Shown here piece by piece: positions 12,464 through 24,517 of a DNA stretch of 64,000 bases. How positions within the stretch are numbered: the stretch's first letter is position 1; each line of letters starts with the position of its first letter. Origin of the DNA: Glebionis coronaria (lineage: Eukaryota; Streptophyta; Magnoliopsida; Asterales; Asteraceae). The position numbers and the translations under genes are program-made. Under the pieces are notes generated by a model. It was not told the origin of the DNA and did no database searches. It worked only from the letters and a program-made list of their open reading frames with translations. Location of the stretch: the NCBI GenBank assembly GCA_025667525.1, contig CM046876.1, positions 530,388,538 through 530,452,537 on the forward strand. The letters run 5' to 3'.

Positions 12464-12478
12464 AATCCCCTACACTTA
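12464..12478 (-). promoter_or_regulatory. Polypurine tract of A
   Basis: Read on the minus strand this is TAAGTGTAGGGGATT, ending at the LTR. Three more copies of the core (TGTAGGGG) lie upstream at 14018-14032, 14075-14087 and 14295-14310. Confidence 0.75.
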
Positions 12479-14401
12479 ACCATTGCCATGCCCTCATGCA
12501 ATGCTTAGTGATAAATCAAATTTACACTTTTCTCATAATCAATCAACCTTGGCCGTATTAAAATATTACTAAACAAAAATTAAAGTACTAAAATTAAAAA
12601 CTTTAAAGCAAACGAAAGGATAGAAAACCATTTTCACTTGAAAATAGCTATATGGAAATAACTTGCAAAGAGATCAAGGACTTACATTAGGGCTTCGGTG
12701 CTGCGAAGATTCATCACCCTCAAGTTTCACGTTCCCCAAACTAAGCTTAAAAACGAGATCATTGTTATTATAAGTTAGTAAATCAAACACTTACACACAT
12801 GGCTTAATTAAATGCTTAAACTCCCTTATTCCTAGGTGTATCTCTTATATTTTATTTTTGTCTTAGAATGATCATGAAGATGCATTTTTGGACTTATTTC
12901 GATAGTTTATTTAGGCTGAAAGCAAAGTAGGACGATTTGATCAATAGTTAGCTAAAGGACAAAATCTCTTAAAACTGCTTCTCGGGACATCAAAAAGTTC
13001 ATATCTTGGCGTAACTTGGTTCACGATTTGAGACCTTTCTCGGGCCAATATTTGGCATGTACTTCATACTTCATATCTTCGAGAGACGTTCTCGAGATAA
13101 TGGTCTTCTCTTCGTTATAGAGTTTCTTCACTTGGAGACTTTTGAGGGGTACTCCAACTTTGTTGACCACGACTTCATGATTATTTCTTCAATCTCTAAT
13201 TGGGATTTTGAGATACAACGATCCGGCTCCTTTTCGGACTTGGATCTATTTATCCTCATACCTTGTTAGGGTCTTTTCGGATAGACTTCTCCATGATCTT
13301 TATGGGAGTTGATTGCTTTTCGTCGTGAGTCTTGATCCTTCATATTGATTTTGGGAATAATGCTTTTCACATCACTTTGGATCTTCAGCAATAAATTAGA
13401 ATCCTCATGCCTTGTTAGGGCTTTTCGGACTCGCCAATCTTCGCGCCCCGCTTCATAAGTTATGCCTTGGCTATGAACTCTTATCATTACCGAGCAACTT
13501 TTAAACGATCTTGGGCTAGAAGCTAAGTAACTTTTCAAATCGTACGACCTTACTTATTGCAGATAAATTATTAGCAAGTGATGGGAGAATAGGCAAATAA
13601 CTACACCAAGTGAGCTTGCGCAAGAATACCGACTTATAATTGACTCTATCATTTCTCGTCCTCCACAATTTAAAATCTCAAGTAATGAGACTCGTGGATG
13701 CTTAGCCTAATAAACCAATTAAGGTCTACATGGTTAAGGATACTAGCTAGAATAAACTTGGATACGTCTATTCGGGTTGAGTCAAAATAATCGCAACGGG
13801 CCTAATATGTCAAGGATTTCTAAACTAGCTACACCACTTTATTAATATTTTTGACTTTATTGCGGGATATATACATATGAAAGCAACGATAAAAATTTAA
13901 AAATTACGACTAAATGGCCAAAGCTAATTAAAAATTTTGAAAAATGCTGAAAAATATGATTTTCCGGTTAAATGAAGGTATTTTCATGGAAAAGTCCACT
14001 TAAAACTTCGATAGAAGTCCCCCCTACACTTAAGATAAACATTGTCCTCAATGTTTTAGCATGTGGGAAAAATCTCCCCTACACTTATGACATTGTGCAC
14101 GTTGGTTAACTCAAGTTAAGGAAGAGACGACTAACGTGATGAATTTCAAATGTGAGTATGAAGAAAATTGAATCACGATAGTTGAGAGATAGAACCGGAT
14201 TTCGGATAACACGGGAGCACGGTTCTTCAAAGGTTCCAAAAGTGCATTCATCCCTGTAATCACATCACCACACAAACACAACGAACCTATAGAGGCCCCC
14301 TACACTTGGGAGGTTAAAACGGAAAAGGATAGATACTCGGGCTGCCTCCTGAGGAGCGCTTGTTTTTGATAACCGAGTCACGAGCCTGACTCGACCCAAA
14401 A
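12479..14401 (-). other. Non-coding 3' spacer of A
   Basis: This is about 1.9 kb between the integrase stop and the polypurine tract. No env-like or other ORF was found. The block is related to 28105-30117 of D and, in parts, to 44848-46382 of B. It holds a direct repeat of about 30 bases (CCTTGTTAGGG core) at 13252-13281 and 13401-13429. Three extra polypurine-like copies lie at its pol-proximal end. Confidence 0.65.
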
Positions 14402-15469
14402 TTAGTTCATGGGGAACGTGGTGAGGGATGGGATCATCTCATGAGAGATGTCCTCACCAAAGTACAACTTCACTCGTTGGCCATTCACCTTAAAATTAGG
14501 TCCATTAGGTTGAGCGAGCTCAAGGGTACCATATGGAAAAATATGGGCAATGGTGAATGGGCCGGACCAACGAGGTTTCAGCTTGCCCGAAAATATTTTC
14601 AACCGAGAGTTAAAGAGTAAAACTTTGTCTCCAACTTGCAACTCTTGGTTCTTAATCTTAGAGTCGTGAATGAGCTTAGTCTTTTCCTTATAGATCAAAG
14701 AATTTTCATAAGCCTCATTACGGAGTTCATTGAGCTCATTGAGTTGGATCTTGCGTAGGTCACCGGCTTTGTTGATATGAAAATTAGCCCACTTCAAGGC
14801 CCAGTAAGCCTTGTGCTCCAACTCAATGGGGAGGTGGCATGCTTTCCCGTACACGAGACGATATGGTGTACAACCAATCGGAGTCTTGTAAGCGGTACGA
14901 AAAGCCCACAAAGCATCATCAAGTTTATCGGCCCATGAGGCACGATGCTCTCCTACGGTTCTTTCAAGAATTCGCTTTAATCCTCGATTGGATATTTTAG
15001 CCTGCCCATTAGTTTGTGGGTGGTAGGCGGTGGAAAGACGATGATTTACACCATATTTAGCCATGACTCTTGCATATTGGTCACTGCAAAAATGAGTCCC
15101 GCGATCACTAATAACGGCACGATGCACACCGAATCTAGCGAATAGCGATTTCAAAAAGTTACAAACCACCCTTGCGTCATTAGTGGGTAAAGCTTTGGCT
15201 TCAACCCACTTAGAAACGTAGTCAACGGCTACAAGGATGTATTTGTTTCCTTTAGAGGAAGGGAATGGCCCCATAAAGTCGATACCCCAAACATCAAATA
15301 TTTCACATTCTTGAATGAAATTCTGAGGCATCTCGTCTTTATGTGTGATCTTGCCTTGTTTTTGGCAAGCATCACAACGTTTAACCATCTCTTGAGCATC
15401 ACGATAAATGGTAGGCTAATAAAATCCCGAGTCAAACACTTTTTTGGCGGTGTAGTTGGGACCAAAGTG
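14402..15469 (-). pseudogene. A integrase, C-terminal two thirds
   Basis: This is the part of A's integrase left of the G insertion. It contains the end of the zinc-binding region (CDACQKQGK), the core with the first Asp in WGIDFMGPF and the second in ISDRGTHF, and the C-terminal domain ending in FPMN at 14402. The third catalytic residue, normally Glu in QTNGQAE, is Lys here ([10 protein letters not shown]), so the enzyme would be inactive. A TAG at 15416-15418 replaces the Trp of a YWPTIY motif. D's integrase at 30118-31444 is a close relative and keeps the Glu. The frame continues across G into 37709-38086. Confidence 0.9.
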
Positions 15470-15474
15470 ACCAC
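15470..15474. repeat. Target-site duplication of G, left (ACCAC)
   Basis: ACCAC directly precedes the TGATG terminus of G and recurs exactly at 37704-37708. Ignoring G restores A's integrase reading. Confidence 0.88.
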
Positions 15475-16049
15475 TGATGACGTATAGTCCCCAGCCGGGT
15501 CAGGAACCCGGCCCACGGGTACTACCCGTATCCGACCCATCACAGATGGGTGGGAATAATGGCATTTGAGCTTATGGGGTTGGATGAACAGTAAATCGCA
15601 CACACGTGTGTGGCCCACGGCCCGGCGCGACCGGTATAGGGTTAGACAGAATTATATTCTGTCTAGGAATAGGTTTACCCCAAAAGAGGAGGATATTCAC
15701 TACCATAATTAGAAGATAACAATTATTCAAATTCTGGTAGTTATCCTTTCCTTGGGGCCGAAGTATCAGTGGCAGCCCACTAGGGTTCCACTGCCTATAA
15801 AAGGAACCCCCAAGGGTTCCACAAAGGTATTACGTTCTATACTCTCAACTCACATAAAACCCTAACCGATTACTTACTCTCACGCCGGAGTCTAATCGTG
15901 GGAAACATTCCCACGGTAAGCCTAACGCGTGTTGTTTAGTGTGCAGGATCCCAACCAAACAGTTCACTTGGTGCAGGAGCCGGAGCCCAGCCAACCCGAA
16001 TTAAGCCTAATCCGGGTCTAGCAAGGATCACCCAACTTTTACATCAATA
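15475..16049 (+). repeat. 5' LTR of G
   Basis: This LTR starts TGATGACG and ends CATCAATA. The other copy ends CATCAACA, so this one has a C-to-T change in its terminal CA. It includes the TATA box at 15795-15802. Confidence 0.9.
15795..15804 (+). promoter_or_regulatory. TATA box of the G LTR
   Basis: CTATAAAAGG stands about 320 bases into the LTR. It is followed by a pyrimidine/AC-rich stretch suited to a transcription start near 15830. The same string is in the 3' LTR at about 26139. Confidence 0.75.
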
Positions 16050-16052
16050 AGT

Positions 16053-16070
16053 TGGCGCCATCCGTGGGAC
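16053..16070 (+). promoter_or_regulatory. Primer binding site of G
   Basis: TGGCGCCATCCGTGGGAC starts three bases after the LTR end. TGGCGCC followed by a short GTGGGA core is typical of Tat-like plant elements. The exact tRNA was not determined. Confidence 0.75.
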
Positions 16071-16112
16071 CCATTACACTAAGCTAGAGCAAAACCTCAT
16101 CTTGAATTTCCA

Positions 16113-18612
16113 ATGACGAAGGGGCATCCGCAAGCTAATCCCAGGAACACGAATCCTGGAAATTAGAAGTCCCAAGGGGAAGGGATACTCATCCCCAATC
16201 AATCCCCTAGCCGCCCTGTAGGCGGACCTGGTAACCGTGGTGGTTTTCAGCCCTTGGGAGTGACGAGTACGATCTCCATAACACCCCCACCTACTTCAAC
16301 CCTGGATAACCCTGATCCAGGGAGTGCGCCCAATCCTCCTAACAAGGAGCCGCGCAGACCATCAGTGGAGGAGGAAGTAGAAGTCCAACCCCTCAGCGAG
16401 GAGGATCTCACTCGAATTCTCACGCAGAACTTTGATAGGATCATCCCAGGGATTGCATCAAGGTTGAGTCTAGGGAGGAACCTCCAATCTAGACTCAACT
16501 TTGGCAACACCAGACCAATCACCTCTTCCCAAAATCAGAGGAAAAGGAAAGCCCGACCTCAGGAGCGGAGCATCTTTGAGGAAACTCCTCAACCTAGGAA
16601 TGTGTTCGAGCGTATAGGAGATCGCCTCATGCAGGAACTAACGCAGTCTCAAGAAGGGGGGGATAGGTCCGACGGTTCGCCCGAGCGACCAGATAGAGAG
16701 CTGGCGAAAGCCACCCGCCGCACAAGCGTGTGGGATAGGATGGACGCTGGGAAAAAGGCTCGCGGCTCGTCTCAAAAAAGTGGTCCTCACCCAAGGGATG
16801 GGGAACCACCCTCGTCTCCAGACCCATCAGGGGAGGACTCAGATGATCATCCTCCTAAGCGTCGCCGACCTAGGCGTACCCCTCCACCACCACCAAACAA
16901 TGATGAGTATTATGGTTGCCCTTATTATCGAGATGCAGAAGCAGAGGATCTTTCCCGCCCGTGGTGTGAACCATGGGATGATCCTAGGCTCACCCGGCCA
17001 TGGGCGGATCCCAGGGAAGACCCATTCACCCTCTTCATACGGAACTACTCCGAGGACACCAAACGTCGCATGTCGGCGTGTGTCAAGACCTATGATGGAA
17101 CTGGTGATCCGGATGATCACCTCAAAATATTCGATACGCAAGCTAAAATTGAGCGATGGCCCATGCCTATATGGTGCCAAATGTTCAATTCAACTCGGAT
17201 CGGCAATGCCCGTGACTGGTTTGAGGGACTCCCCCTCGAAGCATTGATAGTTTCACGGAACTACGCACTGCGTTCAAGAAAAAATATACTCAGAGGAAAA
17301 AGTATAATAGGGATCCGGTCTCACTGGCAACTGTCAAACAACGGCCGGGGGAGTCCACAGAAGCCTTCACTAAACGCTTCAATGATGAGTGCACGCGCAC
17401 AAAAACAATGCCGGAACTCCTGAAAATCTCTGACTACATGCACGCCATAACAGACAGGGAATTGATCAGGCGTCTCAATGACAAGCGTCCAGAAAGATAT
17501 GATGACCTCATGGAAAGGGTCAGAAATTTCATAGAGGGAGAAACAACTGTTGTCGCGGCTTACCCATCCAGAGGAAATGGGTATCGGTCAAACGACCAGT
17601 CTCGGAGACAGTCGGGCGGTCAAGGCAACCAAAACAATAGCAAGGGCTCAGACTATAAGAGCCATAACAAAGGAGGACGGCCGGACGATAAGTTTACCCC
17701 CCTAAAGATGTCCTACCGGGAGATCTTGCTGACGGAAGGGTCAAATTTTCCAAGGCCTCCCCCAATGACAACTCCGCCGGACCGTCGGCAAGGAAATCGC
17801 TTCTGCGAGTTCCATAATGACAAGGGCCATGGTACGGAGGAGTGTATCCAGCTCAAGAAGCACATTGAGTCACTGATCAAATCAGGTAAACTCAAGCACT
17901 TAGTTAAGGATTGGAAGGATGGAAAAGACAACAATAAGTATGATAAGAAGGATCCCCAAAAGGACAAACCTTCGACCATATACATGATCCAATCCAGACA
18001 ACGCCGCACGAGGCAGAAAGTTGGCCAAAAATTTTCACGCGGCAGGGAAATCTCATTCCCTCCCATCACAGCAAGCGATGTGATTGATGCGCCTCTCACT
18101 ATTGAGATAACCATTGGAACACACAATGTTCGTTGCATGTATGTGTATGGAGGGTCGTCAGCAGAGGTACTATATGAACACTGTTTTGTGCAGTTACGCC
18201 CAGAAATAAGAAGCCAATTAGTACCGGCCACGGCGCCGCTCACTGGCTTTAGTGGAGACACTATCTGGCCGATAGGGCAACTGCGTCTGCTTGTAACCAT
18301 TGGGAATGAGGAACACTCCACTACGGCGTGGATGAACTTCATGGTGATACGCTCACATTCTCCGTACAATGGGATCATAGGCAGACCAGGTATTCTGGCT
18401 ATACGGGCGGTACCCTCCACGGCACACGGTATGGTCAAATTCCCTGTTGAGGGAGGAATCGTCACCATTTACAACACAATCATACCAGCATCCGAGTGTC
18501 ATACCGTGACAACACCGGCCCCACCTGTTCCACCCAAGGATGGATCACCACCTCCCAATTGGAAGGTGGCAATTCATCCTGACTACCCGGAACAGGAGAT
18601 ATCCATAGAGGG
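16113..18612 (+). pseudogene. G Gag and protease
   Basis: The frame opens at the ATG at 16113, close after the primer site. It meets a TAG at 16164 and shifts by one base near 17235, inside the retrotransposon gag core (YDGTGDPDDHLKIF, then ARDWFEGLP). A CxxH-type nucleocapsid motif, CEFHNDKGHGTEEC, follows at about 17812-17853, as usual in Tat Gag. The aspartic protease motif reads VYGGSSAEVLY at about 18149-18177, where families have VDxGSSADILY, so the catalytic Asp is replaced by Tyr. A second frame change near 18605-18612 separates this part from reverse transcriptase. The product would normally form the particle and process the polyprotein. This copy could do neither. Confidence 0.88.
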
Positions 18613-21600
18613 GCGCTCTCGGATAGCGGCAAAAGGGCCATGTGCTCTCTTTTAAGTGAAAACCAAGATATATTCGCATGGGAGCCAAAGCATATGACAG
18701 GCGTGCCACGCGCGATAACATAACATAAGCTCCAGATCCGCCAGGGGTACCAACCCATCAAGCAAAAGAAGCACGGCCAGGCGCCTGAGCGCAGCCAAGT
18801 GATATTGGAGGAAGTACGGAAACTAGTGGACGCAGGTATCATGCGCGAGGTATACTACCACGAGTGGTTATCCAATCCGGTCATGGTCAAAAAACATGAC
18901 GGAAGTTGGCGCATGTGTGTGGATTTTACGGATCTGAACAAAGCCTGCCCACAGGATTGTTACCCGTTACCGGAGATTGACTGGAAGGTGGAATCCCTAT
19001 GTGGATATCCCTTTAAGTGCTTCTTAGACGCATATAAAGGATACCACCAAATCCAGATGGCGGAGGAGGATGCAGAAAAAACGGCGTTCCATACGAGTCA
19101 GGGCGTATATTGCTATACGAAAATGCCGTTTGGACTAAAGAACGCCGGTGCTACATACCAGCGGCTTGTGGACAAAGCTTTTGAATTACAGATAGACCGC
19201 AACTTGGAAGTCTATGTGGATGACTTAGTCATAAAAAGTCATACGGAGGATGCACTTCTCCGGGATGTCCAAGAGACATTCTACACACTAAGGAGGATTA
19301 ACATGAAGCTAAATCCAAAGAAATGCACTTTTGGGGCAACGGAGGGAATGTTCCTTGGGTACATGACTGATCCAAATGGTATCAAACCTTGCCCAGAGAA
19401 AACGGACGCAGTGATACAACTGCCATCCCCACAGACACGGAAGGAGGTGCAATCATTAAATGGGAAACTGGCCGGACTAAATAGGTTCCAATCCAAATCC
19501 ACAGAGAAGTCGTTACCCCTATTTAAGACACTCAAGAAGTGCATTAGGAAGGGAGACTTCCGGTGGACAAAAGAAGCCGAGGAAGCTTTTGGCCAACTCA
19601 AGCAGCACCTTGCATCTCTCCCTATGCTAGTAGCTCCCCGGCCAAAGAAGGAACTTATTATGTATCTCTCAGCCACTCATGGCGCAATAAGCGCGGTACT
19701 CATAACAGATAGAGATACAATACAAACTCCGGTCTACTTCATAAGTAGAACATTACAAGGGCCGGAGCTGAAATACTCCTCTATGGAAAAATTAGTGCTG
19801 GCACTAGTGTTTGCTACAAAGCGGTTGCACCGATAATTTCAGGCGCACCCAATTGTAGTTATTACGGACCAACCAATCAAGCAGGTCATTTCTAGACCGG
19901 ATGTGGCAGGGAGGCTACAAAAATGGAGCATCTTATTAGGGGGGCACAATATATCCTACAGGCCAAGAACGGCTGTGAAAGGCCAGATCTTGGCAGATTT
20001 CTTGATTGAGAAGCCGGATGAGGAAGGGCCAATCGTTAAACAAGACGAGACTCCAACAGAACCATGGGTGTTATTTACAGACGGATCTTCGTGTACGGAT
20101 GGGTCCGGGGCTGGTCTCATCCTCACGAATCTGGAAGGAATGGAGTTCACGTACGCCCTCCGTTTTGAGTTCACGGCCACCAACAATGAAGCGGAGTATG
20201 AAGCATTAATTGCGGGTTTAAAAATCGCCGCTGGAATGGGAGTCCGCAACCTTGAGGCCCACGTGGACTCACGGCTGGTTGCAAACCATATTCTAGGTGG
20301 ATATGTGGCTAAAGAGGACAACATGGTCAGATACTTGGAAAAATTCAAGTCACTAATCACGGCTTTCAGCAAGTTTTCCATCAAGCAGGTGCCAAGAGGC
20401 GAGAACAAGAAGGCGGACGCTCTTAGCAAGATCGCCTCCACAAGCTTCGCTCACTTGTCCAAACAAGTCTTGGTGGAAATACTCAAGGTGAAATCTATAA
20501 TAGAAGGGGAGGTCGCTACTATAGTTGAGGAGGATGGACCTACATGGATGACCCCGGTTATCAACTATTTGAATAGTGAGACCCTTCCGGACGAGGAAAA
20601 AGCAGCGCGACACATCAGAAGGAAGTCGCAACACTTTGAACTCCGAGAAGGTATTCTTTATAAGCGCTCTTTCTTGCAGCCATGGTTGCGGTGTGTTGGA
20701 CCGCGGCAGGTTACCTATGTAATCAGTGAAATACATGAAGGGTTGTGCGGCATGCACGCAGGTCCGCGATCCGTGGTAGCTAGAGCCTTACGGACAGGAT
20801 ATTACTGGCCTACCATGCACACGGACGCGCGCGACATGATTCGCAAGTGTAGTGATTGCCAAGTGCATAGACCAGTGCCACAGCACCCGCAGCAAGAGCT
20901 TACACCTATCACGTCCCCATGGCCATTCTATAAATGGGGAATCGACATCGCAGGACCATTTCCTGTAGCTGAGGGGGGAGTTAAGTTCTTGATTGTCGCG
21001 ATGGACTACTTCACACGATGGATAGAGGCCAAGGCAGTCAAATCCATCACAGGCAAACAAGTTAAAAAGTTTGTTTGGGAGCATATTGTGTGCCGTTTTG
21101 GCCTACCAGGAGAAATCATCTCGGATAACGGTAAACAGTTCGCGGATAATCCATTCAAGGACTGGTGTGCATCATTGAATATCAAGCGGCGCTTCGCATC
21201 TGTTTAGCATCCGCAGACAAATGGCCTCGTGGAACGAGCAAATAGAATCTTGGGAAATGGCATCAAGGCGCGTCTAGATGAACGAAGTGCCAAATGGGTC
21301 GATGAGTTACCACATGTGCTATGGGCGCATAGAACTATGATCAAAACAGCCAACGGAGATACTCCATTTGCATTGGCCTACGGCACTGAAGCTGTTATAC
21401 CAGCAGAAATAGGAATGCCTACCATTCGCACGGCGGAGGTTAATGTCATTACGAACGACGAGCAGCTGCGAATCAACCTGGATCTGTTGGAAGAAAAAAG
21501 GGAGATAACAGCCATCAATGAGGCTAAGTCCAAGGCTAAAATGACGCCAAGGTCAAAAGTGTTTCTTTTCGACCGGGAGATTATGTCTATCGTGCTAACG

Positions 21601-21764
21601 AAGCAAGTCGAGCGGAGAATACAGGAAAGCTGGGCCCTAAGTGGGAAGGACCGTATGAAGTCACGGAAGCCTTGGGACGAGGCGCGTACAAGTTACGTGA
21701 CATGGATGGCCGCGACCTAGAACGCACATGGAACATCTCCAATCTCAAAAGGTGCTATCTTTGA
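18613..21764 (+). pseudogene. G Pol: reverse transcriptase, two RNase H domains, integrase
   Basis: The reverse transcriptase begins near LLSENQDIFAW (18649). It carries the conserved VCVDFTDLNKACPQDCYPLP-type stretch with variations, MPFGLKNAGATYQR, and the YVDD active site at about 19213-19224. A first RNase H region ends with LKYSSMEKLVLALVFATKRLHR. The second, Tat-type RNase H follows (LFTDGSSCTDGSGAG, NNEAEYEALIAGL, HVDSRLV). Integrase shows HxxH/CxxC, then Asp in WGIDIAGPF, Asp in ISDNGKQF and Glu in NGLVERANR. Lesions are TAA at 18721, TAA at 19834, TAG at 21205 and a shift near 21565. The true C-terminus reads on to a TGA at 21762-21764. The antisense gene ends 640 bases downstream. 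Confidence 0.92.
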
Positions 21765-22406
21765 AAGCTACGGCTTCCGCATGGGTGCTTCGCTATATGT
21801 GGCTTTAATGAAGAACCATGCGGTCTATCTGTTTTTCTTATGTTTTGTTTAGGTTCCTTTTTTGTTTTTTAGGACTTATCATTCTTGTTCAACCAAAAAA
21901 TGTAAACGTTATAATAAAATGCCGTGGCGCCTAGCTAGCTCCACGGCTTGTTTCGTGCAAATCATTTTTTAGATTTTCGTTAGTCATATGAATTTTAGTT
22001 GTTATTATAATATGTCATGTTTCATTCGTATGCATTCATTCAAATTACTGTACATGTACTATACGCCTCCAGGCGGGGTAAGAGAATTAAGTGAACCTAC
22101 TAATTCAACTTGCCGCGTAAGAGGGATGCAACCCCAGCCGCACGGATCATGTATCCTTACTAGACACCTTACTCACAAGACGTTGTGGTAAGTTTCGTAT
22201 GCCGTACTCACGCGGTGCTCCGTATAGTAAAGACGCACGTCGTATGTCTAGTAAATTATAGGCTTGTAGGTATTTTCCTTTTTTGTGTAAGACGTGACAT
22301 GTCATGCAGTATTGGCATACAATGTTCAAACAAAATAAAAATACACAAGTTTCAAAATAAATAACAAAATGGCCGTGGTCATCACGGACTTCCATATAAA
22401 AGGCAG
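21765..22406 (+). other. Spacer between G pol and the antisense gene
   Basis: No gene seen. It contains T-rich stretches near 21830-21880 and lies between two converging coding regions, so transcript ends of both strands may fall here. Confidence 0.5.
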
Positions 22407-23183
22407 TCATTTCACATATGTCTTAGCCGTGTACATACACGGACGAATAAAATTACAAGTGTTTACAACTGATAAATTACAAGGGGGTAGGAATTCCCCT
22501 ATGTCCTTCTTCCCTTCTTTAATCAGAGCACGGAGGACCTCCCCACGAGCATCCTTCCCATCCTGGGCCTTGACCGCAATCGCATCCAATGCTTCTACAA
22601 GCAGTTTCTCACCTTTCATCGTTTTGGATGCGGAATCATAAGTGGCCAAGGTCAATGGGATGGGATCCGCAGTAAGCCGGGACATTATTGCCTCGTTTGG
22701 AGCGTCTCTAAGTGCCTCAAGCTCATCTAGGAGAGGGTGTTGGATTTCCGCCAAGGCATTCATGGACGTGGTCATATTATACGCGGCTAAGGGATTATGG
22801 TAGGGATGCTGCATGATGTCTTCATTTTTGCCTATCAGTTCTGCAGCTTTGACCAAACCCTCATGTCTACCACAGTCGATTCCATCGGATACGACCCCGG
22901 CGAATGCCTGCAGTAGGTGTGGAGCTTCCAGGGCCCTGCTCACAGCAAGTCGCAGTCCTTGCCCAATTATCCACCTGCGTCCAGCTATGGCGGATAGCAG
23001 GGGAGGACATAGTCTGTCCGCACAACTTATGGCCATCTTGCTCAGCTTCTCATCCGCTGAGGCAGCCTGCTCTTCCAGGTTGGCCCGCGCCTGTGTCAGC
23101 TCATCCTTCAGCGCATCACGCTCTTGGGCGATATTGAAGGATCGTACGGTCGCGGCCTTGGTAGCAGCTTCGGCCGCAGACAC

Positions 23184-23284
23184 CTGCATATAGAACTTTA
23201 AGTTATTACAAGGGTATATACTTTTCTTTGGGTTGAATAAATACTCAAGGTTTAAGTATATGTACAAAAGTTTCGAAAGTGTAC
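23184..23284 (-). other. Intron 3 of the antisense gene
   Basis: On the minus strand it starts GTACACTT after AATGAGAAG and ends TATATGCAG before GTGTCTGCG. It is phase 0. It is AT-rich compared with both exons. Confidence 0.75.
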
Positions 23285-23816
23285 CTTCTCATTTGATGCG
23301 GCTACAAGGGCTTCGAGCTCGGCAATACGCTTTTCTCGGGTGTCGGCGTGATGAGCTTGCTCTTTTACCGTCGCCTCGGCTGTCACCAGCGCTGCCTGCA
23401 AGGACGCGATGGTCTTCTCATTCTTCACGACCATTGCCTCACGGCGAGCTATCTTTTTATCAGCCCGATTCACATTTGTAAGGGCCTTGATCAAGCGGCG
23501 TCTTAAAGCGGCTCCCACCATCACTTGGTGTGCGGACGACACGTCGAACTGCTCCAGAAGGGATTCATGATCCAACTCGTCTAAATCTTGTGCAAGGGCT
23601 GGCGGGGTGATGTGCTCAATGAATTCTGAACACTCGAATTCCGCCTCCAACCTTGTCAGGCTTGAAAGGTTCCATGCTAAGCGCAAGCTATCTTCTGGCC
23701 CTTCGGGGTGTGGTTCCTTGGCGTGTGTCGCAGCAGGGGGTGGGGGTTTGTTAGTTGGTGCGGGGGATGGATTCCTCTCCACTTCTTCCTCCTGTGCTAC
23801 GGTCGACGGATTAGCC

Positions 23817-23901
23817 CTGTTATTGACATGGCAAAATTAGTCTAAGAATTATATATTTCCCAAAGTATAGAGACACGACTAGATATTTGAAGGATACTTA
23901 C
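23817..23901 (-). other. Intron 2 of the antisense gene
   Basis: It starts with a consensus donor GTAAGTATCC and ends CAATAACAG on the minus strand. It follows two bases of a split Thr codon, and the frame on both sides matches. Confidence 0.8.
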
Positions 23902-24430
23902 GTGGTATCAATGGCAGGGTCTGGGCCGGGAGGAGCTACGACACTCACGGGCGTAACTCGCAAGACTGGCTCTCCCATGTTCGGGGTGGAGTCGGCCTGA
24001 GCATTCGCAGTACCACTCCCCTCTTGGTACTGCGGATGATCCTTCCTCAGTTTCTTCGGGGGAGCATTCGCGGCCCCGGCCTCATCCCCTATATTTTTTG
24101 CCACCCTCCTGGTGGTCTTTCTCTTCCTGGATGTGAGAGGGGCGGACCCGGAAGCTTGAGTGGTGTCTTTATTGGGATCATTTTCTTCTTCCTAGTGGGT
24201 CGCGGTCCCCTCCAACAGTAGTTCTCCACCATCCTCGTTATGGAAGTCCAATGGGGACTTCTCAATGATGGGCTCCCCTTCATATGATCTGGGCTCGGAC
24301 GTCTCTTCGAGCGGCATGGTGCGGTCAGCGGTCGCCTCCAGCAGGGGGAGCTCATTCTCCTTCAGAGGACGGAACCCTTCGGCCACCTTCATTGGGTCGC
24401 CCTGGCGTATTAGTCCATGTAGGTTCATTT

Positions 24431-24517
24431 CTGCGGACATTTATAAGTATACGGGTTAGTAATGATCTCACACATACGCATGACATTTCAAATTTACAAG
24501 GTATAAAATAAGCCTAC
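24431..24517 (-). other. Intron 1 of the antisense gene
   Basis: It starts GTAGGCTTATT, is AT-rich, and ends GTCCGCAG on the minus strand. It splits a Glu codon after its first base. The donor is weaker than that of intron 2. Confidence 0.75.

Noticed and set aside
12249..12479. Short ORFs in the LTRs and spacers of A and D (also 1066-1428 minus, 27694-27888, 37288-37482)
   Set aside because: Shadows of LTR sequence or of the opposite strand; no domain, not kept between copies.
12479..14401. env-like ORF between integrase and LTR of A (and D 28105-30117)
   Set aside because: Some Athila elements have such an ORF, but no frame here is longer than about 90 codons or shows membrane or signal segments.
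22813..24511. Plus-strand ORFs across 22813-23193, 23607-23840 and 24024-24511
   Set aside because: They are mirror frames of the spliced antisense gene and show no domain.
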